From assembly GCF_042695135.1 (NCBI RefSeq), contig NZ_CP170547.1, positions 3,162,001-3,226,000 of the forward strand: DNA of 64,000 bases, in the 5' to 3' direction. Position numbers and translations under genes: made by a program. Below are positions 7,822-16,962 of the stretch, in pieces (the stretch's first letter is position 1; each line of letters starts with the position of its first letter). The notes beneath the pieces are model-generated. The model had not been told where the DNA came from and ran no database searches. It saw only the letters and a list, made by a program, of their open reading frames with translations. The DNA comes from Epilithonimonas sp042695135. Its GTDB lineage: Bacteria > Bacteroidota > Bacteroidia > Flavobacteriales > Weeksellaceae.

Positions 7822-8517
7822 ATGAAAAAAGATCCTGTAATCCGGGAGTTTCATCTCACCGACGCCGTCTTGAAACAAAAAGCCGACGAATTTATTAACC
7901 TATTAGATCGTGACATCGCAGAATTCACAGATCGGGGTTACACGCCAGCCAAGAAGACCGAGTTTACAAATGCACGCAATGCCGTAGACAATTTCCCATC
8001 CGACGAACAGTTGGAAGCCATCAAAATAGATCTTACTACCAAGAAAGAGGCTGCCCGAAGTGCCCTCGAAAAAACAATGCGCACCATCCTGAATATGGCA
8101 GAAAATGTTTTTGGATTTGGCAGTGCCAAGCATAAAGAGTTTGGCGCATCGGATGTGAGCCGCCAAAGTGATTCTGAGCTGGTGCGCAATGCCAAGATTA
8201 TGTCCGTAACTGCCGCCAAATACCTTACGAATCTTGCTTCCGAGGGCCTAACCGCTGCGAAAATCACAACTCTTACATCACAGAAAGATACGCTGGATCT
8301 TGCTATAGATGCGCAAGCCAAAGGCATATCCGACAGAGATGTGGCAACCGAAGACCGTATAGAAGTACTGAACATCCTCTACAGATTGCTTACAAAATAT
8401 GCAGGTATCGGACAGGATATTTTCTATGAAACTGATGAGGCAAAATATAACGACTACATCATCTACGACACCCCAAGCAGTTTGCCGGAAGTTGCACCAC
8501 CGCCCGTTGAATCATAA
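7822..8517 (+). CDS. Unrecognised helical protein downstream of the 21-bp array
   Basis: A 231-residue, probably all-alpha, soluble protein with no signal peptide, membrane segment or catalytic motif that I can name. It has charged helices (around residues 15-95), a short glycine-containing linker (ENVFGFGSAKH) and a second helical half with repeated pattern LTAAKITTLTSQKDTLD. The tail is proline-rich (SSLPEVAPPPVES). The two halves may be a duplicated four-helix unit, each with a TPAKKTEF- or TAAKITTL-like turn. A strong terminator follows, so it is likely monocistronic. Function unknown. Confidence 0.75.
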   Translation: MKKDPVIREFHLTDAVLKQKADEFINLLDRDIAEFTDRGYTPAKKTEFTNARNAVDNFPSDEQLEAIKIDLTTKKEAARSALEKTMRTILNMAENVFGFGSAKHKEFGASDVSRQSDSELVRNAKIMSVTAAKYLTNLASEGLTAAKITTLTSQKDTLDLAIDAQAKGISDRDVATEDRIEVLNILYRLLTKYAGIGQDIFYETDEAKYNDYIIYDTPSSLPEVAPPPVES

Positions 8518-8576
8518 AAAAGGTTGGCAGATTCTTTGGCATTGTGTTTTGTTGGTTACTAATTAGTCCAACCTTT

Positions 8577-8609
8577 ATCCTGCAGATCTCTGGTCTGCAG
8601 GATTTTTAT
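8577..8609 (+). terminator. Strong terminator after the helical-protein gene
   Basis: A perfect 10-bp stem ATCCTGCAGA (8577-8586) / TCTGCAGGAT (8594-8603) with a 7-base loop, followed by TTTTATT. Confidence 0.8.
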
Positions 8610-8650
8610 TTTAAGGTTTTTATTCAATGTTACGGTTTAACATTCTGCAT

Positions 8651-8728
8651 GTCATTCCGCAGGAAATCTTGCAAAGTCATTCGACGCAGCCAACTTAAAC
8701 TTTGCTGTCGAGATTCCTACGGAATGAT
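8651..8728. repeat. Imperfect inverted repeat, arms TCATTCCGCAGGAAATCT and AGATTCCTACGGAATGA
   Basis: The two arms are near-complementary (one mismatch, one bulge) and separated by about 42 bases that contain partly complementary GCAAAG and CTTTGC segments. It is intergenic and has no ORF. The design looks like a REP/BIME-type interspersed element. Confidence 0.55.
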
Positions 8729-8768
8729 AAAACCTCGTTAAAAATCTAATCATAATCAAGTAACAAAA

Positions 8769-8794
8769 AAAGCTCTCAATTTCTTGAGAGCTTT
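8769..8794 (-). terminator. Terminator of secDF
   Basis: AAAGCTCTCAA (8769-8779) pairs perfectly with TTGAGAGCTTT (8784-8794) across a 4-base loop. It has A/T runs on both sides and lies 21 bases past the secDF stop. Confidence 0.8.
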
Positions 8795-8815
8795 TATAAT
8801 ATATTTTTAAGAAAA

Positions 8816-11725
8816 CTATTTTGCGGTTGCCAGTTGATCTGATGAAGATTTACCAGTTACCTTGTCCTCTTTTTTCTTACCTCTAAGGAAGTCATAAGCC
8901 GTAGCCGATGCGATAAAAATGGATGAATAAGTTCCAAATCCAATACCAAGCAATAGACAGAACATAAAACCTCTCAGGTTATCTCCACCAAAGATGAAGA
9001 TCGCAAGGATCACCAAAATTGTAGTGAAGGAGGTATTGAAGGTTCTACCGATTGTACTGGAGATGGAGTCATCAAACAATCCTGCAAGTGTCAATGCTTT
9101 TTTCTCACGCAGGTATTCTCTAATTCTGTCGAAAATGATCACCGTATCATTGATGGAATATCCGATTACCGTAAGGATCGCAGCAATGAAATCCTGATTG
9201 ATCTCCATATTGAACGGCATAATTTTATAGAATAATGAGTAAACACCAAGGATCACCACCGTATCGTGGAACAATCCGGCAACCGCTCCAAGAGAGAACT
9301 GCCATTTGTCAAATCTGACGAGGATATAAATAAAGATACCGATCAACGATGCAACAACGGCTAGAATACCGTGCGTTGTGATGTCGTCTGCCACCGTAGG
9401 TCCTACTTTTGTAGAAGAAACAATGCCTGCGTGGCCTTTATCTGCTGCCTTGAAATCTGCCAGAGACATACCAGCCGGCAATTCATTTTTAAGTCCATCG
9501 TATATTTTCTGTTCTACAGTCTGGTCAGCTGCAAGAGATTCGTCATCGATCAAATAATCTGTTGTGATTTTTAATTGAGATGAGTTCCCAAAAGTTTTAG
9601 CTTCGATGGAGTTATTTTTACCATCATTGGTCTGCATCAACTTGGCAATATTCTCTTCTATTTTGCTTGCATCAACCGGTTTTTCGAATCTTACAACATA
9701 GTTACGTCCACCTGTAAAATCGATACCGTATTTGAAACCATTAATTGCGATAGAAGCAATTGAAATCACCATTAATATTCCTGAGAAATAATAAGCATAT
9801 TTTCTTTTTCCGATGAAATCGATCCAAGTATTTCTGAAAAGATTCTTAGTCGGCGCAGTCCAGACAGAAAGAGATTTTCCTTTTTCAAGTCTGCTGAAGA
9901 TCATTACTCTTGACAATAATACAGAAGTGAATAATGTCATAATCAAACCAATGATCAACGTTACCGCAAACCCTTTGATAGGTCCTGTTCCGAAAACATA
10001 AAGGATAATCGCCGTGATCAAGGTTGTAAGGTGACCATCGATAATCGCAGAAATAGCGTGTTTGAAACCGTCTTTATAAGCTTCAAGAATACTTTTCCCT
10101 CGGAATAGTTCTTCTTTTGTCCTTTCGTAGATGATAACGTTCGCATCCACCGCCATCGCCATTGACAATACGATACCAGCGATACCAGGAAGTGTCAATG
10201 TAGCATCGATAGAATCCATTATTCCGAAAATGTAGAATAAGTTGACTATCATTGCAATAACTGCATAGACACCGGCACCACCATAATAGAATACAATGTA
10301 AACGATGATTACTGCAAATGCAATAAGGAAAGACATAATACCGTCATTGATGGATTCTGCTCCCAATGAAGGTCCTACAACGTCTGCCTGTACAATTTTT
10401 GCACCTGCAGGCAATTTACCGGCTCCTAAAACATCCACAAGATCTTTAGCCTCTACTTGAGTAAAGTTTCCTGAGATCTGGGTTCTACCGTTAGGGATCA
10501 CATCATTCACGGAAGGCGCCGTATAAACTCTGTTGTCCAAAGTTACAGCTACTACTTTTCCTTTGTTTTTCTCCGTCATTGCTTTCCAATCACGTGCGCC
10601 CTGAGAATCCATCTGCATATCCACAACAATACGTCCCAATTGGTCATAATTGATGTTTGCAGATTCTACAGCACCGTCAACTGGTGCTTTTTGAGTAATA
10701 TTCCCCCGGATTGCATATAACAAAAGACTGTTGGAAGTATTAGATTCTGGTTTGTAACCCCACATAAATTGGGTATATTTCAAGTTAACAGGTCTTGCTT
10801 TGATCGCTGCATCGCTGTTAAGTAATTTATTTACAACTGCTGTATCAGATAATTTTACATTGGCAACAGCATTTCCAGGAGTAGAACCTGGCTGGATAAG
10901 ATTTACAAGATTCACAGATTTAGAAATTCCCATAGAATCTCCTTTGGTTTTCACCAACTGGCTGAGTTCTGAGAAATAAGGTAAAACTTCCTGCCCTAGC
11001 TGCACTTCCCAAAATTGCAGTTTTGCAGAAGTCTGAAGCATTTTCAGAACTCTGTCTTTATCCTGGATTCCCGGCATTTCTACAAGGATTCTTCCAGTTC
11101 CGGGAACTCTCTGAACGTTTGGCTGCGTAACACCCATTTTGTCGATACGTGTTCTGAGAACTTCAAAAGCAGTTCCAACAGAAACTTCGATTTTTCTTCT
11201 GATAATATTTTTTACCTGATCATCCGGCGTGTTATATTTGATTTCAGAAAGATTTGTGTTTCCGAAGATCTCAGGATCTGCAAGTTTCAGGTTAGTTCCT
11301 TTTTCCTTGTTAACAGCATCAAACTGTGTAAAAAAGTCCTCGATGTATTGTTTACTCGAGCTTTTCTGTGCTTTGTCTGTTCTGTTAAGTGCTTCTATTA
11401 AAGTAGCATTTGTAGAGTAATTACTAAGATCATTTACCAAATCTCTCTGGTTGATCTCCAATAATACGTTGATACCACCTTTAAGATCCAATCCGAGTTT
11501 CATTTCTTTCTGTTTTGCAGACGCATAATCCAGTTTTGTAAAACCTAGATTAAGGGTGTCTTTAGAAAGTCTTGCGATCTCAGCGTTGTATTTCACTGGA
11601 TTTTCGCCGGCAATAGCTTTTGCTTCTTTTTCTATTTTGTTGGCATAGAAAGAAGGCAGAAGCTCATTGAGACAAATTAATCCAAGAACGATGGCAACTA
11701 ATGTAACGAGTCCTTTTCCTTGCAT
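8816..11725 (-). CDS. secDF: Fused protein-export subunit SecDF
   Basis: SecD and SecF are fused in one 969-residue protein that uses the proton gradient to pull secreted proteins through SecYEG on the periplasmic side. The SecD half opens with one membrane helix, then the DLKGG motif near residue 78 (MKLGLDLKGGINVLLE region), a large periplasmic domain and five helices with SMAMAVDANVIIYER. The SecF half starts near residue 640 and has GIDFTGGRNYVVRF and a second VIGYSINDTVIIFDR helix. The fused form is usual in Bacteroidota. It sits alone between terminators. Confidence 0.95.
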   Translation of the reverse strand: MQGKGLVTLVAIVLGLICLNELLPSFYANKIEKEAKAIAGENPVKYNAEIARLSKDTLNLGFTKLDYASAKQKEMKLGLDLKGGINVLLEINQRDLVNDLSNYSTNATLIEALNRTDKAQKSSSKQYIEDFFTQFDAVNKEKGTNLKLADPEIFGNTNLSEIKYNTPDDQVKNIIRRKIEVSVGTAFEVLRTRIDKMGVTQPNVQRVPGTGRILVEMPGIQDKDRVLKMLQTSAKLQFWEVQLGQEVLPYFSELSQLVKTKGDSMGISKSVNLVNLIQPGSTPGNAVANVKLSDTAVVNKLLNSDAAIKARPVNLKYTQFMWGYKPESNTSNSLLLYAIRGNITQKAPVDGAVESANINYDQLGRIVVDMQMDSQGARDWKAMTEKNKGKVVAVTLDNRVYTAPSVNDVIPNGRTQISGNFTQVEAKDLVDVLGAGKLPAGAKIVQADVVGPSLGAESINDGIMSFLIAFAVIIVYIVFYYGGAGVYAVIAMIVNLFYIFGIMDSIDATLTLPGIAGIVLSMAMAVDANVIIYERTKEELFRGKSILEAYKDGFKHAISAIIDGHLTTLITAIILYVFGTGPIKGFAVTLIIGLIMTLFTSVLLSRVMIFSRLEKGKSLSVWTAPTKNLFRNTWIDFIGKRKYAYYFSGILMVISIASIAINGFKYGIDFTGGRNYVVRFEKPVDASKIEENIAKLMQTNDGKNNSIEAKTFGNSSQLKITTDYLIDDESLAADQTVEQKIYDGLKNELPAGMSLADFKAADKGHAGIVSSTKVGPTVADDITTHGILAVVASLIGIFIYILVRFDKWQFSLGAVAGLFHDTVVILGVYSLFYKIMPFNMEINQDFIAAILTVIGYSINDTVIIFDRIREYLREKKALTLAGLFDDSISSTIGRTFNTSFTTILVILAIFIFGGDNLRGFMFCLLLGIGFGTYSSIFIASATAYDFLRGKKKEDKVTGKSSSDQLATAK

Positions 11726-11949
11726 TTTCTTACGATATATATAAATTAAGTCGGCAAATATAATGATTTATAGCGGAAATAAGAATTTGAAAATGAGAAA
11801 AGTGCATTATAGTTTTTATATTGAAATTAAATCTCATTTTTCCGTAAAAAAACACCCTAAAAATCCGGTTCTTTAAGAATTAAATAATTTCCGATTTTAT
11901 AAGGCATCAAATTTGGTAAGTTTATTAATAATCTAAAAAATAATAAGTT

Positions 11950-13308
11950 ATGCGAAAATTACTACTCATTCTAAGCTTTGCTTTTACATCGGGAATATCT
12001 GCTCAGCAAATCATACTGGAAGAATTTGCAACACTTGCAAATCCTACAGAAATTACGGCTTCGCCAACAAATGACAACCGGTTGTTTGTTGTGGATCAAT
12101 CCGGACTTGTCAAAATCGTGAATCCAAATGGAACGATTGAAGCATCGAACTTTCTGGATATCACAGATAGAGTTAATTTCAGTGGAGAAATGGGACTTTT
12201 GGGTTTGGCTTTTGATCCGCAGTTTTCTACCAATCGTTATTTCTATGTCTATTATAACAGAGCAGGAAGAACGATTACTGTTTCGAGATTTACGGCTAAT
12301 TCTGCAAACCCGAACACGGCAGATCCATCGACTGAAAAAGTCATGTTATCAATCCCAAAACCTTTTGAAAATCACAACGGTGGCAGTATTCATTTTGGGG
12401 CGGATGGCTATCTCTGGATCTCGACCGGTGATGGCGGAAGCGGCGGCGATCCAAACGGCAACGGACAAAATAAAAACTCACTTTTGGGGAAATTGCTGAG
12501 AATAGATGTCAATTCTCAAAACGCATACAACATCCCTCCAACTAATCCTTTTGTGGGAATTGATGGCGCAGATGAAATCTGGTCTTACGGACTCCGAAAT
12601 GGGTGGAAATACTCTTTTGACAGAACAACCAATAATATTTGGATTGCTGATGTTGGTCAGAATTTAATAGAAGAAATCAACAGGGTTTCTGCAACCACGC
12701 CGGGTGTAAATTACGGATGGAGATGTTATGAAGGAAATAGTGCATACAATACATCTGGCTGCGCTAATGCTTCTACAATGACTTTTCCGGTGGTAGATTA
12801 CACACATTCCGGAGGAAAATGTTCTATTACCGGAGGTTATGTTTACAGAGGAAGTCTTTATCCGGATCTGGTTGGGAAATATATTTTTGCAGATTATTGC
12901 TCAGCTCAAATCGGAATTCTAAACAATACGACTATTACCTGGACGACTGCTTTTTCCGGAAACAATTTCACGACTTTCGGAGAAGATAACAGCAAACAGC
13001 TTTATGTGGCAGCCGCAAATGGTAAAATCTTTAAAGTTAAATCCAATGTTTTAGCTGTTTCTGATATTAACACAGATCAAATCCAGATCACGCCGAATCC
13101 TGCAAAAGATATCATTTACATCAAAAATATTAATGATAAAAATCTGACTGCAGAAATCGTAGATCTTACAGGAAGATTAATCCTGACTACATCTGTTGCT
13201 GAGTCGGATAAAAGTATTGATGTTTCTGGCTTGAAGTCCGGAAATTATATTATGGTTATTAAAAAAGATGATATCAAAATCCTTTCAACGAAAATTATTA
13301 AGGAATAG
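11950..13308 (+). CDS. Secreted PQQ-type sugar dehydrogenase with T9SS sorting domain
   Basis: The protein has 452 residues: a signal peptide (to SAQQ), a six-bladed propeller of the glucose/sorbosone dehydrogenase family (about 25-355), and a C-terminal type IX secretion sorting domain from about 380 (ITPNPAKDIIYI through SGNYIMVIK). Family signatures include GEMGLLGLAFDP, ENHNGGSIHFG, WISTGDGGSGGDP and GLRNGW. Such enzymes oxidise aldoses with PQQ. Whether this organism makes PQQ cannot be judged here. The sorting domain predicts export across the outer membrane and surface attachment or release. Confidence 0.88.
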   Translation: MRKLLLILSFAFTSGISAQQIILEEFATLANPTEITASPTNDNRLFVVDQSGLVKIVNPNGTIEASNFLDITDRVNFSGEMGLLGLAFDPQFSTNRYFYVYYNRAGRTITVSRFTANSANPNTADPSTEKVMLSIPKPFENHNGGSIHFGADGYLWISTGDGGSGGDPNGNGQNKNSLLGKLLRIDVNSQNAYNIPPTNPFVGIDGADEIWSYGLRNGWKYSFDRTTNNIWIADVGQNLIEEINRVSATTPGVNYGWRCYEGNSAYNTSGCANASTMTFPVVDYTHSGGKCSITGGYVYRGSLYPDLVGKYIFADYCSAQIGILNNTTITWTTAFSGNNFTTFGEDNSKQLYVAAANGKIFKVKSNVLAVSDINTDQIQITPNPAKDIIYIKNINDKNLTAEIVDLTGRLILTTSVAESDKSIDVSGLKSGNYIMVIKKDDIKILSTKIIKE

Positions 13309-13373
13309 TCTTCGAGAACTTCAGACTGACAATTCTTTGAATTTTTCGAGAGCTTCGGACTGATAATTTATAA

Positions 13374-13407
13374 AAAAGCCTTTCAGAATTTTATCTGAAA
13401 GGCTTTT
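13374..13407. terminator. Bidirectional terminator between the sugar dehydrogenase and GH3 genes
   Basis: AAAAGCCTTTCAGA (13374-13387) pairs perfectly with TCTGAAAGGCTTTT (13394-13407), with a 6-base loop. It serves the two convergent genes. Confidence 0.85.
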
Positions 13408-13430
13408 GTTTGATATTTATTTAATGAAGT

Positions 13431-15758
13431 TTATTTGCTCCAATTAACTCTTGTTGTTTTTACATCGTGAGAATTGGTTCCGATCATAATATCGAAATCA
13501 CCAGCTTCCCAATCATATTTCAATTGATTATTATAGAATTTAAGATCTTCCGGAGAGATCTTAAAAGTCACTTTTTTGCTTTCTCCAGCTTTCAGATAAA
13601 CTTTCTGGAAACCTTTCAGTTCTTTAACCGGTCTTGTAATGCTTCCAACCAAATCTCTGATGTACAGCTGAACGACTTCTGCTCCATCGTACTTACCATT
13701 ATTAGTCAACGTTACAGTAGCTTCGATTGGTGTATTTCCTGCTGGTTTTGCATTACTTACAGAAACATCAGAATATCCAAAAGTCGTATAACTCAATCCA
13801 AATCCAAAAGGATAAAGCGGCGTGTTACATTCGTCCAGATAATTGGAACGGAATTTTTCAAACGTACATTTTTCTGTATTTTCTGTGCTTAACGGACGAC
13901 CTGTATTTTTGGCGTTGTAGTAAAGCGGCACTTGTCCCACACTTCTTGGGAACGTCATTGGTAATTTTGCGGAAGGATTTACTTTTCCGTAAAGCACATC
14001 AGAAACGGCATATCCGGCCATACTTCCCGGGAACCAAACATTCAAAATAGCATCTGCTAATTGTGATTCTTCTGTAAGAACCAACGGACGACCCGTAAAC
14101 AAAACCAAAACAATTGGTTTGCCTGTCTTTTTAAGTTCTCTTAATAATTCTTTTTGAGTTTCAGGAATACCAATATCCGTTCTGGAACTCGATTCTCCAC
14201 TCATCTCAGCACTTTCGCCAATTGCAAGAACAATTACATCTGCTTTATTTGCAATATCCACAGCTTCTTTTCTGATCTGATCTGCAGGACGATTGTCTCT
14301 GTCTGTTGTTTTGTTGAATATTGCTGCCTTCTGCTCCATTGCTTCGGATTCATAAATGTTGCTTCCTTTTGCAAAAACAAAATTTACGTCTTTACCAACG
14401 GTTTCTTTCAATCCTCTTAATAATGAGATAGAATTGGCGTGTTTTGCAGCAACACTCCAGGTTCCCGGCATATTGACAGCGTTATCTCCCAACGGACCTA
14501 TCACTGCTACAGTTCCTGATTTTTTAAGCGGAAGAACCTGCTTGTCATTTTTCAGGAGAACCATAGATTGAGAAGAGATCGTTTTAGCTGCTTCTAAATT
14601 TTTTGGACTGAAGACCTCCTTCTGGGCTCTTTTGGAATCTGTATATTTGTAAGGATCATCAAAAAGACCAAGGTCATATTTGGCTTCCAGGATTCTTCTT
14701 GCAGCATCCGTCACAGTTTGTTCTGTCACTTTTCCTTCGGTGATGGATTGCTTTAAAGTTTTCAAAAATCCTTCACCAACCATATCCATATCCACACCAG
14801 CATTCATTGCCAAAGCAGAAACTTGTTTCAGGTCTCCCATTCCGTGGTCAATCATTTCGTTGATTCCGGTGTAATCCGTCACTACAAAACCTTTGAAATC
14901 CCATTGTTTTCTGAGAACATCGGTCATCAGCCATTTGTTTCCTGTAGCAGGAATTCCGTCCACTTCATTAAAAGAAGCCATTACAGAACCGGCACCAGCT
15001 TCAACAGCTGCTTTGTAAGGTGGAAAATAGGTATTATACATTTGTATATGACTCATATCCACTGTATTGTAATCTCTGCCAGCTTCTGCTGCACCGTAAA
15101 GTGCAAAATGTTTTACACAAGCCAGCATTGTATTCTTCTTCGAAAGATCGTCCCCCTGATATCCGTAAACCATTGCTTTTGCAATCTGGCTTCCTAAATA
15201 AGGATCTTCACCAGAGCCTTCGGAAACTCTGCCCCATCTTGGATCTCTGGCAATGTCTACCATTGGCGAGAACGTCCAGTTGATACCATCTGCGGTAGAT
15301 TCCTGAGCTGCAATCTGAGCAGATCTTTGAATCAAATCCATATCCCACGAAGATGCTAATCCCAAAGGAATAGGAAAAGATGTTTCGTAACCGTGGATGA
15401 CATCCATACCGAAGATCATTGGGATCTTGAGACGGCTTTTTTCAACTGCTACTTTTTGAACATCCCGGATCTTGTCAACACCTTTGATATTGAATAATCC
15501 ACCAACCAAGCCTTCTTCCACTTTTTTACCAATGTCCGAACTCTGAGCCTGACCAGTTGTAAAATCACCAGCTCCAGGAAGATTAAGCTGACCAATTTTC
15601 TCATCCAAAGTCATTTTGGAGATCAAATTATCAATAAAAGCTTTTTTCTTGGATTGATATTGTGCCGACTGATACGACTGAACAGGTTTTGTTATAATGT
15701 TCTGCGCCAGAAAATACGGAGATAGTGCCAACGCAGCCAGGATTACAAACTTTTTCAT
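13431..15758 (-). CDS. bglX: GH3 beta-glucosidase (BglX-like), PUL member
   Basis: A periplasmic glycoside hydrolase family 3 enzyme of 775 residues with signal peptide (MKKFVILAALALSPYFLAQ), GH3 N-terminal barrel (about 60-380), GH3 C-terminal domain (about 415-640) and an Fn3-like domain (about 690-763). The nucleophile Asp lies in GFVVTDYTG near residue 292 (the family usually has SDW). The likely acid/base Glu is in the GESAEMSGESSS loop. It closes a SusC/SusD/GH144 gene run. Next to a GH144 endo-beta-1,2-glucanase, its substrate is probably sophoro-oligosaccharide. That specificity is inference from context. Confidence 0.9.
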   Translation of the reverse strand: MKKFVILAALALSPYFLAQNIITKPVQSYQSAQYQSKKKAFIDNLISKMTLDEKIGQLNLPGAGDFTTGQAQSSDIGKKVEEGLVGGLFNIKGVDKIRDVQKVAVEKSRLKIPMIFGMDVIHGYETSFPIPLGLASSWDMDLIQRSAQIAAQESTADGINWTFSPMVDIARDPRWGRVSEGSGEDPYLGSQIAKAMVYGYQGDDLSKKNTMLACVKHFALYGAAEAGRDYNTVDMSHIQMYNTYFPPYKAAVEAGAGSVMASFNEVDGIPATGNKWLMTDVLRKQWDFKGFVVTDYTGINEMIDHGMGDLKQVSALAMNAGVDMDMVGEGFLKTLKQSITEGKVTEQTVTDAARRILEAKYDLGLFDDPYKYTDSKRAQKEVFSPKNLEAAKTISSQSMVLLKNDKQVLPLKKSGTVAVIGPLGDNAVNMPGTWSVAAKHANSISLLRGLKETVGKDVNFVFAKGSNIYESEAMEQKAAIFNKTTDRDNRPADQIRKEAVDIANKADVIVLAIGESAEMSGESSSRTDIGIPETQKELLRELKKTGKPIVLVLFTGRPLVLTEESQLADAILNVWFPGSMAGYAVSDVLYGKVNPSAKLPMTFPRSVGQVPLYYNAKNTGRPLSTENTEKCTFEKFRSNYLDECNTPLYPFGFGLSYTTFGYSDVSVSNAKPAGNTPIEATVTLTNNGKYDGAEVVQLYIRDLVGSITRPVKELKGFQKVYLKAGESKKVTFKISPEDLKFYNNQLKYDWEAGDFDIMIGTNSHDVKTTRVNWSK

Positions 15759-15840
15759 AAGTAGATATTTTTTTATTTTTTAAAAGTCTTATGCAATCGC
15801 CTAATTGTTTCAACTTCTGTCAACGGCGATTTTAATTTAT

Positions 15841-16548
15841 TTAATTTATTTTTTTTAGGCTAAACATCCATTCGTACAACTTAGGATCAGAGTAGGTAGA
15901 ATCCCAGGAATTGTGATTGTCATTCGGGAAGATTGTCAATTCTGCTTTTGGATTCACCGGATGTAGTTTTTGGTAGAAATTGAAGGCATTTTCCGGAAGA
16001 ACAATGTCGTCCATCCCGCCCTGGAATAATTTGATATTAAGATCTTTATAATTTTGAATGTTTGCCAACATTACACGGTCTGTTGGTGCGCAGACGGCTG
16101 CAACGGCTGCAAACATCTCGGGATGCTCACCAGCCAGTTTCAAAGTTCCCCAGCCTCCCATTGATAAGCCTGTGAGGTAAATCCGGTCTGTATCAATTTT
16201 ATATTTTTCTGCTATTTCTTTGATGAGAAAATAAATTGCATCTGTGTCCCACCAGGTATTTTCCGGACATTGAGGTGCTAAAATAGCAACGAGTTCTTTT
16301 ATTAGATTCTTATACGTAAACGGACTGTGCGCTTTTACGATCTCCAAATTATTTCCTCTTTCTCCGGAACCGTGCAGGAATACAATTAACGGAATTTTGG
16401 ATTTTTGATTTTGAGGAATATCCAGAATATATGAGAGTTTTTTCTGGATTTTCACTTCTTTATTGAACTCGGATTTGATTTCCTGAGCTGCAGCTAAAGA
16501 AGTAATTGTTAAAAATAAAAACGGAAGAAATTTTTGTTTTAAATTCAT
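15841..16548 (-). CDS. Secreted alpha/beta-hydrolase (predicted peptidase/esterase)
   Basis: A 235-residue exported serine hydrolase of the COG4099/prolyl-oligopeptidase-like esterase group. A signal peptide ends near SLAAAQ. The oxyanion region reads VFLHGSGERGNN, the nucleophile elbow GLSMGGWG, the acid lies in GGMDDIVLP, and the His is in NDNHNSWD. I chose the ATG at 16548 (MNLKQKFLPFLF), because the longer reading begins in an upstream palindromic repeat and has a poor signal peptide. Located between the GH144 and GH3 genes, it may deacylate substituents on the same glycan, or be a general peptidase. Confidence 0.82.
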   Translation of the reverse strand: MNLKQKFLPFLFLTITSLAAAQEIKSEFNKEVKIQKKLSYILDIPQNQKSKIPLIVFLHGSGERGNNLEIVKAHSPFTYKNLIKELVAILAPQCPENTWWDTDAIYFLIKEIAEKYKIDTDRIYLTGLSMGGWGTLKLAGEHPEMFAAVAAVCAPTDRVMLANIQNYKDLNIKLFQGGMDDIVLPENAFNFYQKLHPVNPKAELTIFPNDNHNSWDSTYSDPKLYEWMFSLKKIN

Positions 16549-16584
16549 TTTATTTCGTTTTCGAATTGGTTTTTTTAACAGGTC

Positions 16585-16650
16585 GCTCCTACGGAGCTTC
16601 ATTTATTATTGCCTTTTCACCTTTCTATTAACGGGAAGCTCCTATGGAGC
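16585..16650. repeat. Two copies of the palindrome GCTCCTAYGGAGC
   Basis: GCTCCTACGGAGC at 16585-16597 and GCTCCTATGGAGC at 16638-16650, each a 5-bp stem with a TAY loop. Related CTCCTNYGGAG copies lie at 55553-55563 and 55603-55613, so this is a dispersed family. Confidence 0.7.
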
Positions 16651-16790
16651 ATTTTTATATTCAGTTTTTTAGAAATCTTTCAACTCGACAGAACTCTATC
16701 TAAAATAAATCTTCAAATATATTTTCTGCAAAACCAATAAATAGTTTTCACTTCTTAGGAGTTGAAAATTTCATTTTATGTCTAAACCCA

Positions 16791-16900
16791 TAGCCCCGAT
16801 GGTAGCGGCATCCTTTTTTGTTGTAACTTCTGTTTTTAATCAAAACGACAAACGTTCTGAAACAAAAAAGATATAGTCGACAGCGGGATAAAGCTCCTAA
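16791..16900. repeat. Long interspersed-type element with partial inverted symmetry
   Basis: An intergenic 110-base stretch running from TAGCCCCGAT through GCATCCTTTTTTGTTG to AACAAAAAAGATATAG and GACAGCGGGATAAAGCTCCT. Ends and centre show partial complementarity (TTTTTTGTT with AACAAAAAA; CCCGAT or GCGGC with GCGGG). No ORF. The rest of the 16549-16962 gap is AT-rich and otherwise featureless apart from the palindromes upstream of the esterase gene. Confidence 0.5.
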
Positions 16901-16962
16901 AAACCATTCAATGCCTCAAAATGAAACAATAAAATTTAGTGTTTAAAGATAATACTTTTTGA

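Noticed and set aside
11015..11401. 128-codon ORF antisense to secDF
   Set aside because: Shadow of secDF codon usage, with no independent support.
16585..16900. Insertion-sequence remnant
   Set aside because: No transposase fragment or long terminal repeats; better explained by REP-type palindromes.
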